Below, in pieces: positions 55,634 to 61,383 of a stretch of DNA of 64,000 nucleotides. The notes below the pieces were generated by a model, which had not been told where the DNA came from, ran no database searches, and saw only the letters and a program-made list of their open reading frames with translations. The DNA lies in NCBI GenBank assembly GCA_947462335.1, contig OX381709.1, positions 83,142,622-83,206,621 of the forward strand, written 5' to 3'. A program made the position numbers and the translations under genes. The DNA is from Harmothoe impar (lineage: Eukaryota; Annelida; Polychaeta; Phyllodocida; Polynoidae). Position 1 is the stretch's first letter; every line of letters begins with the position of its first letter.

Positions 55634-56319
55634 TTCTTCTGCTTTTTCCCAGTAGGAATGAATACTACGCTGTTCCAAGGTGTTGTTATACTGTTCCTCA
55701 CTCTCAAGTTGTCAGGTGTGCTCTGCTTACAGTCCAACACTATGTATGAGTGTTTAGCTGTAGTCTCTTTGTTATATACCTGAGTCAAGAAAGATGGTTG
55801 CGCTGGGAAAGCTTGTCTAGATATATAACTTATCTGACTCATATCTCGAGGGTTTTTAAAAATAACTAGATAATGACTGTTCAAACTGAGAGTCCTGAAG
55901 TCTTTGTTAGCAAAGAATAAGTTCTGAGTAATGAATATTACATTCATGTTCATATGATGAGAACCTTTGATGAAGAGGTCTTTAGCTATAGGTGCATATT
56001 CTGGGTCTAACAAGTCGTCTATGATGAGCATCGAGTGTTTACTAGTATCTCGACTAGAGTTGAAAAGTTCATCTCTTGTAAGAAGACCTTCGTTGAATTT
56101 CACACCTGCACTTTTCAACTTTTCAAACTCTGCTTGCCACTGGCTGTAGCAGTAAGTTATATCGTGTACTTCAGGTGTGACGAGAGTCTTCACGTTATTT
56201 ATCACTTCGAATACTAGACGACTCTTACCACACGATGTAGGTCCAGCTATTAGCATAGTGAAAGGTGACTGTAGTCTAGGATCGAATTCAACAGATTCCA
56301 CAGTGCTAGAGACGTCCAT
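55630..56319 (-). CDS. FtsK-HerA/A32-type DNA-packaging ATPase
   Basis: 229 aa, intact. The Walker A motif GPTSCGKS is at 26-33 and the Walker B motif LIIDD at 98-102. NVIFITQNLF (about 128-138) fits the strand and polar residue after Walker B of the A32 family. These motors pump genome DNA into preformed capsids of Polintons, virophages and large DNA viruses. The gene starts 13 nt after the stop of the death-domain gene. It ends in an ATGA overlap with the next ORF, an arrangement suited to termination-reinitiation. Confidence 0.88.
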   Translation of the reverse strand: MDVSSTVESVEFDPRLQSPFTMLIAGPTSCGKSRLVFEVINNVKTLVTPEVHDITYCYSQWQAEFEKLKSAGVKFNEGLLTRDELFNSSRDTSKHSMLIIDDLLDPEYAPIAKDLFIKGSHHMNMNVIFITQNLFFANKDFRTLSLNSHYLVIFKNPRDMSQISYISRQAFPAQPSFLTQVYNKETTAKHSYIVLDCKQSTPDNLRVRNSITTPWNSVVFIPTGKKQKK

Positions 56320-56332
56320 CTTAGTGCAGTGA

Positions 56333-57019
56333 TCAGACGAGAGTGGTCAACACTGGAGTGACACAGCTCACTTTTATGTCTTTGGGTACAGCTGCATACA
56401 ACCCTTGAACATACATTGCGACGTCGCTGCGACCCATGTCGTCTTGCAACACTTTCATCAGAGCCATAGGCTCAGACGTCTCGTTGTACTTCCAAGCTCT
56501 CAGCACTTCATAGACAGGGTTCTTGACAGTTCTGTCAGAAGGCACAGGTTGAGAGATGAAAGCTAGTTCATGAGAAGTCAACCCTAAGTAGATCCCTATG
56601 GTCTTCCAGTCTCTAGGGCAGAGCTCAGCTAAAAGAGAGAAATATTTCTGCACTTTCCACTCCATGTCTCCACTCTCTAAGCCATCCCACATGTCATGCT
56701 TGTCCATGTACTCACGTGAGAATTGGATGAGGTCCATACGGTAAGATTCTTCCAAGGCGTCTGCTAGTTCCTTCCACCTAGTAGTACAACTTTTCTGGTA
56801 CCAAGTAGTGAACATTTCTCTAGCTTGAGTTATGACACTTCTCTCACAACTGAGATATCCCATGTCCTTCAAGTTCACTTTGAGGTATGAACCTAACCGT
56901 ATGTAATCTGATGTCGGCAACTTACTACTTATTTTCAGTAGCATAGCGTCTGGTAAGTATCCTAACGGCTCTCCTTTGAAGAATGATGATACAGGTACTA
57001 CTAAATTGAAATCTGCCAT
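56333..57019 (-). CDS. Tandem death-domain (death-fold) protein in a virus-like element
   Basis: 228 aa. Two helical repeats look like death domains. The first is residues about 21-97 (LPDAMLLKISSKLPTSDYI, then RLGSYL and the RWKELADALEESYRMDLI end). The second is about 124-208 (CPRDWKTIGIYLGLTSHELA, VYEVLRAWKYN, then LMKVLQDDMGRSDVAMYV). The second keeps the typical W..IG..LGL...EL..I and L..W.....E...LM.VL..MGR.D.A pattern. Death domains assemble apoptosis and innate-immune complexes of the FADD, MyD88 and PIDD type. A two-domain protein without an effector domain would be expected to act as an adaptor mimic or blocker. It is the first ORF of the cluster, about 80 nt below a good TATA box. 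Fold assignment by eye; the first domain is less certain. Confidence 0.65.
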   Translation of the reverse strand: MADFNLVVPVSSFFKGEPLGYLPDAMLLKISSKLPTSDYIRLGSYLKVNLKDMGYLSCERSVITQAREMFTTWYQKSCTTRWKELADALEESYRMDLIQFSREYMDKHDMWDGLESGDMEWKVQKYFSLLAELCPRDWKTIGIYLGLTSHELAFISQPVPSDRTVKNPVYEVLRAWKYNETSEPMALMKVLQDDMGRSDVAMYVQGLYAAVPKDIKVSCVTPVLTTLV

Positions 57020-57100
57020 GATGAGTGAGTGTGTGAAGGAGTAGACAGGCAGGTAGGTAGGTAGAGCGTTGTATGGGGTGTTGTAGGTTAGGGAGAGCTT

Positions 57101-57107
57101 TTATATA
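57101..57107 (-). promoter_or_regulatory. TATA box for the minus-strand cluster
   Basis: On the minus strand the sequence reads CTATATAAAAGCTC, a close match to a canonical TATA box, 82-88 nt upstream of the first ORF of the cluster (ATG at 57019). No comparable box is seen in the joints between the downstream ORFs. Confidence 0.6.
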
Positions 57108-57304
57108 GCTCTTTAGACTAGAATACGTAGGGAAATCGTGTAAAGAGTATGCAAAACGTTCTGAGTTCGAACTCCTCGCCCCCCTATCCATTTCACACTA
57201 GAGGGGTGCCCCCACCCCATACACCCTATGCTAATACTATACACACCCCCCACCCCACCCAACTCTATACGATGCACTAACGTTTCACTTTTTTATCAGA
57301 GTGT

Positions 57305-57958
57305 TTACAATAACATTCTGAGCGCTAAACCACTACGATGAGGGGACGTTGTAATATCACGCTCCCACTGACTTAAATAAGTTTTAACTCTGTGTCTGTC
57401 TGCTTCAGTGTAACGTTCTAGATACGTATCTGGGATTTTGAAAATGTCTTCTACTTTCAAATCTGAACGACCTGCTAAGTTCCTTTGAAGCCGACAACCT
57501 AGCATGTCTATGATACTCTCTAACAAGTAATGTGTCGGCATGTCTTGATTAGAGTGGTACTGAGGATGATGAGGGTTGTTTGCGTAGTGATGTTTCAGCG
57601 CTGATTCCCACATTGCAAGGTGGTCAGAGTTCTTGAGAGGTTTTGAACTCTTAAGGCGGCCAAACTTCCACCCGTATCCAACAGCTTCTACAGCTGAAAA
57701 CTTAGACAAGTCGTGCTTCATTATCAACTTGTCTATACATTTAGCTTCACTCTCATTGAAGCTATCACTTAGCAGAACCCAAGTGTAATACAACCATTTC
57801 CTATGCTCTAAAGTCTGTTTGAAATGATTGAAAATGTACTGTAAAGTTTTTACAGTGCATGTGACAGACTCTTTTCTTTCACACACATACTGTAATACTA
57901 ACTCGTCTTCAGGGTATCTAGCTTTAACTAGCGTGTAGAGGTCGTGAGCTGTCTTCAT
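57305..57958 (-). CDS. DUF5662-like HD-type metal-binding protein
   Basis: 217 aa. The conserved set of this family is visible: HDLSKF (82-87), Glu91, a tryptophan (MWESALKHHY, HH at 123-124), NPHHPQY (128-134) and ESIIDML (147-153). The His/Asp pairs should bind metal as in HD-type phosphohydrolases, so a nucleotide- or phosphoester-cleaving activity is likely. The substrate is unknown. The family is known from phages, giant viruses and virus-like elements. It has its own TATA-like stretch (TATATA at 58007-58012) about 50 nt upstream, separate from the capsid cluster. A role in nucleotide metabolism or defence is inference. Confidence 0.75.
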   Translation of the reverse strand: MKTAHDLYTLVKARYPEDELVLQYVCERKESVTCTVKTLQYIFNHFKQTLEHRKWLYYTWVLLSDSFNESEAKCIDKLIMKHDLSKFSAVEAVGYGWKFGRLKSSKPLKNSDHLAMWESALKHHYANNPHHPQYHSNQDMPTHYLLESIIDMLGCRLQRNLAGRSDLKVEDIFKIPDTYLERYTEADRHRVKTYLSQWERDITTSPHRSGLALRMLL

Positions 57959-58006
57959 GATGACGTTGAAAGGTCGTTTGAATGAGTGAGTGCACTTACA
58001 CGACCC

Positions 58007-58012
58007 TATATA
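58007..58012 (-). promoter_or_regulatory. TATA-like box upstream of the DUF5662-like gene
   Basis: The minus-strand AGTATATAGGG stretch lies about 50 nt upstream of the ATG at 57958, suggesting an independent (possibly early) transcript. Confidence 0.45.
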
Positions 58013-58167
58013 CTCTGAGTGATTTATGACTTGACAACTAACCGTTTAAAACACAGTGTGCATGTAAAATTTTTAAGAAGTAGAGTGACAGTTTGAAGGG
58101 GGGTCTCTCAATATATGAGAGACCAGAGTTAGTTTGTTAGTACACCTATACCTTTTTTTCACTTTTT

Positions 58168-58173
58168 TTTATT
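58168..58173 (-). terminator. Poly(A) signal AATAAA after the 230-aa unknown gene
   Basis: AATAAA on the minus strand, about 47 nt past the stop at 58220, within an A-rich stretch. Confidence 0.5.
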
Positions 58174-58219
58174 TTTTTGTGAAGCATCTAATAGACTATT
58201 GGTCAAGAGTTTTTTTTCA

Positions 58220-58912
58220 TCAGTTAGGGGAGAAGGATTGAGTTGGAAAGGCTGTCACCAGTTCATACAAGACTCCTTGGCACAGTAGAGTAGGGTTTTG
58301 ACAACGTTGTACAACTACTCTTACAACGTGACAACACCCGTTTGCATTGTGTCCAATCTCAGTCTTGTATGCTCTTTCATACAAAAACCGATCTGAAGAG
58401 TATTTAGCACGTGTTATTTTGTCAGGAGCTGATACTGTGTGCTTGATTAAGCCATGTACCATACTCGTAGAGATGAACACGGAATTTCCCAGCTGGTGTG
58501 ATTCGAGCTGATTAATTTTGAAGTAGGGTTTCGTCCTACATTTTTGAAAGTTGATAGCTGAAGCTACTACACTATGAGAAGTTACACTGTGTTGTAACTT
58601 AGAAACTAGCAGTAACACGTTACTCACTACTTCAGATTGAGTAGCTTTCCCAGTAGAACTAGTTATGAACTTCTTGAGAGAAGGACTACTAGCATTTATG
58701 GGAGTCGTGTTGTTATGCAGAAAACAATTTGAAAAATCTAAATTTGGAGGTATGTAACTATCTCTGATGTACTCTTCAGGACAATATCTGAACAACTGCT
58801 TTTCCTCACCAGTCTCTACTCCACTCTTGACGTCTGAAATGAACTCCCAAACTGACCGCCTGTGTTTAGTGCTGAGTGAAATCGGTAGAGGTGTACAAGC
58901 TGCACTGGACAT
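58220..58912 (-). CDS. Unknown protein of the Polinton-like element
   Basis: 230 aa, intact, with its own poly(A) signal. I do not recognise a family. Visible traits are RRSVWEFISDVKSG near the start, a helical VVSNVLLLVSKLQHSV in the middle, and a beta-rich end with HNANGCCHVVRVVVQRC and LLCQGVLYELVTAFP. The several conserved-looking cysteines and histidines (NGCCHVV) could be functional, but no catalytic signature is clear. It is transcribed divergently from the SIM-containing gene across a ~740-bp intergenic region, a layout usual for early or host-interaction genes. Confidence 0.6.
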   Translation of the reverse strand: MSSAACTPLPISLSTKHRRSVWEFISDVKSGVETGEEKQLFRYCPEEYIRDSYIPPNLDFSNCFLHNNTTPINASSPSLKKFITSSTGKATQSEVVSNVLLLVSKLQHSVTSHSVVASAINFQKCRTKPYFKINQLESHQLGNSVFISTSMVHGLIKHTVSAPDKITRAKYSSDRFLYERAYKTEIGHNANGCCHVVRVVVQRCQNPTLLCQGVLYELVTAFPTQSFSPN

Positions 58913-59655
58913 GTTGTCTCAGAGCTGCTCAGTTTGAATCTGATCACAGCCGGTTGTTTTCAACGTACACTAATCGTTTCCCCCACCCTCTCTAGAAAAG
59001 TAGTGTTCACAAATTAACTCACTTGAACGAAAATCTTTCAAATAAACGTCAAGAAGAAAATGTAAACTTCACCTTCAAACTTGTCAATCATATAATAAGT
59101 TAAAAAAAAATTTAGACTGTATTTATATTTTTTCATCTTGAAAAGTGTAGTATAAGATACAGCATTCATGAACGTTCCTTTTATGTTGCAACGCCCCATC
59201 CAGCTGACAGCCACTGTGCTATCTGAATAGAGTTCACATTTCCAACTGTTGTTTTTCAACTTTTTTTGTTTTGCTCTCCGCAGAAGCACCAGTCTGTTAT
59301 GGGTTATCCCGTGCTTATTTATGTAGTGTGGTTGATAAAGATACATTGTATCTAAACTCAGCCTAGTGCTTTACTATAGTGACATGTGCGTATAATTGTC
59401 GTACAATAACAATTAGAGATGAAATATGAAAAAAATGTCAGACGTCAAATGTTCGTCTATTGCCGTTCAACAAACGTGTGACAACGTTTGACAATCGTTC
59501 TCAGTAAAATTAGTATATATACCCCTTGATTTGCTCAGTTGAAATCAAACCGCTCCTGAGCTGCTCAACTGTGACGACTACTCTACTCTACACTTGCCAC
59601 TCTACACGCTGCCTCTACTTTTCAACTTCTACAAAACTAACTGTTTTAGTTTAGG
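58913..59655. promoter_or_regulatory. Divergent promoter region with TATATATA at 59514-59521
   Basis: This lies between the minus-strand 230-aa gene and the plus-strand SIM gene. A TATATATA stands 135 nt before the plus-strand ATG. The word gctgctca occurs near both gene starts (about 58924 and 59568). A 102-codon minus-strand frame (59038-59346) lies here without recognisable features. Confidence 0.45.
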
Positions 59656-61188
59656 ATGCGGTCTGCTGGCAACAAGAGCTCTAAGAAGAGTTCTAAAGTA
59701 GCTAAGAGCAAGAACTTAGTTCTGGACGTTTCTGTGGAGATACCTCCTACAGTGAGCAATGAAGTACAGTGGATTCATCGTCCAAGTACACCTGAAGAGC
59801 AGAGTGCAGCTATCTTGGGGTTACATCACGATCTGGACTGCATGCTGGCTCCTTCCACTGGCGTACTGGACCGTGATGTATCTACGTCAGCACCAGCTTT
59901 GAGCTCTACAAGCTTCAGCAACCCTGAACCACCCCAAGATGTCCTCACTTACCAGACCCTGTCACACGTCATGCCCGTGGGCCGAGGCAATGGAGCTCTT
60001 CCCACTGCCGCTACTCCTCCAGTCATCATCGACTTGACTGGTGATGAGATACTTCGACCCAGTACGCCAATCGTCATCGACTTGACAGAGGACGAAGTAG
60101 AAGAAGGTGAAATCATCGGGCACGACTTGAATGAAGTACTAGATGAGTGGTTCCAGAAAGCTGAAGCTGAAGGACGCTGTGCGCCACCTTCCTCACCTGT
60201 CACTACAGCTGTACCAGCCGACATTGTAGTGAGGGATAGTGCCGGGGCCGTCATCACTCCTGGCTTGACCGACACTGTCGTCGTCATCAACGGGGAAGCT
60301 ACAGTAGTCACAGATGAGTACTACTCAAGAGTAGTAGGTGACACAAGTGGTGAAGTGAATCCTCCCAAGGGCGTGACGACTGCTACTAAAAGAGGTCCAT
60401 CTCCACAGATTCAGCCAGAAGCAGTTGTTGAAAAAAAAAAGAAGCGAAAGTACACCAAGAGTGTGGCTACTGTAGCTGCAGCTGCTGCACGTGCTGCAAA
60501 GGCTGGTGTGGGAAGTGTTACTTCCCAATCTACGGTTGCTACTGCTGTTGTGACACCGCTTCCGCCGAGGAATGGATCCAAGAAAGTTGGGTCTAAGCTG
60601 GCTAACTTCCGCATAGTCCCTTTGACTGGTGAGAAGTGGCCTAGTCGGTTTGGTTTCCCATCTCAACAAGCCGAAGGTAGCATTGTTCCTGACCAACTTT
60701 TCTACCCACCTGGGGATACATGCACGCTGCTTGAAGTATACAAGCTCCCCTTCATCAGTGGCGTCTCAATAAGGCAATATTTGAACAAGCCTTACGAGAG
60801 GCGCGTCAACTTACGGGCAAACGACTTCAGAGGGCTCTTCTACCAGAGCAAATCTATCATAGAGAACTATGACAGGATTAAAGAAGAAGCCAAGAAAGGA
60901 GCGCCAGCAGTCCAGAACTATCTGAACTACTTAGACAACCCTGTCAAACACACAGGTGTGTTAGTCAACCTCTACAGGGGACAACCTAAGATCCACATCG
61001 GAACGTCGTCGTACGTGGAAGAAATGGATAAAGCGCTGCCGGCAGGTCGAGCAACAACAAGCCCAATACACTGTGGGTACACGGTGACTGTCAACACGAT
61101 CAAAGACATACTAGAACGTGTTGGGCCGATGCTGGAGAGTGACAAGAACTTTTACAGAGGTGTTACCACTTGCGATGAGACTGATTAG
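59656..61188 (+). CDS. Nuclear-type protein with two SUMO-interacting motifs and possible PC4-like modules
   Basis: 510 aa, intact. Two textbook SUMO-interacting motifs with acidic tails follow each other: VIIDLTGDE (123-131) and IVIDLTEDE (139-147). A basic nuclear-localisation signal, KKKKRK, is at about 260-265, followed by an alanine-rich helix. The C-terminal ~150 residues look globular. Residues 368-408 (GVSIRQYLNKPY, RRVNLRANDFRGLF) recall the ssDNA-binding PC4/Sub1 fold (IR-Y, then a basic strand, L, and a helix). Residues 434-492 may be a second, weaker copy. Tandem SIMs recruit poly-SUMOylated proteins, as in RNF4 and PML bodies, which are sites of antiviral defence. The gene sits immediately upstream of the polymerase on the same strand, so a replication-compartment role is plausible. 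The PC4 reading is inference. Confidence 0.7.
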   Translation: MRSAGNKSSKKSSKVAKSKNLVLDVSVEIPPTVSNEVQWIHRPSTPEEQSAAILGLHHDLDCMLAPSTGVLDRDVSTSAPALSSTSFSNPEPPQDVLTYQTLSHVMPVGRGNGALPTAATPPVIIDLTGDEILRPSTPIVIDLTEDEVEEGEIIGHDLNEVLDEWFQKAEAEGRCAPPSSPVTTAVPADIVVRDSAGAVITPGLTDTVVVINGEATVVTDEYYSRVVGDTSGEVNPPKGVTTATKRGPSPQIQPEAVVEKKKKRKYTKSVATVAAAAARAAKAGVGSVTSQSTVATAVVTPLPPRNGSKKVGSKLANFRIVPLTGEKWPSRFGFPSQQAEGSIVPDQLFYPPGDTCTLLEVYKLPFISGVSIRQYLNKPYERRVNLRANDFRGLFYQSKSIIENYDRIKEEAKKGAPAVQNYLNYLDNPVKHTGVLVNLYRGQPKIHIGTSSYVEEMDKALPAGRATTSPIHCGYTVTVNTIKDILERVGPMLESDKNFYRGVTTCDETD

Positions 61189-61268
61189 GTGAGTGCTCAA
61201 CAATTAAATTACATCAGTTGTAAAGTTCCTCAACACTGTATTGATAGGGCTGTAAATTCTTTGCATTA

Positions 61269-61299
<31 letters not shown>

Positions 61300-61383
61300 G
61301 CTTGTTTGTTAGTCAGTATGTTTTAGTGGAAAAAAGGAAAGAAAAAAAAGAAGGAGAGAGTGTATATCTGAAGAGTTTTTAAA
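61189..61383. repeat. Intergenic spacer with a (CTGT)n microsatellite
   Basis: About nine CTGT units lie at 61268-61305, followed by an A/G-rich stretch. An in-frame TGA (61369-61371) before the polymerase ATG supports the start chosen for that gene. Confidence 0.8.

Noticed and set aside
57125..57190. B-box-like gagttcgaactcc suggesting a tRNA gene
   Set aside because: The word is a palindrome. No A box or pairing acceptor stem can be placed at the right distance on either strand.
59038..59346. 102-codon minus-strand frame in the divergent promoter region
   Set aside because: Low-complexity, Lys/Phe/Tyr-rich, no domain, and it sits over the probable promoter. A small membrane protein is not excluded but not supported.
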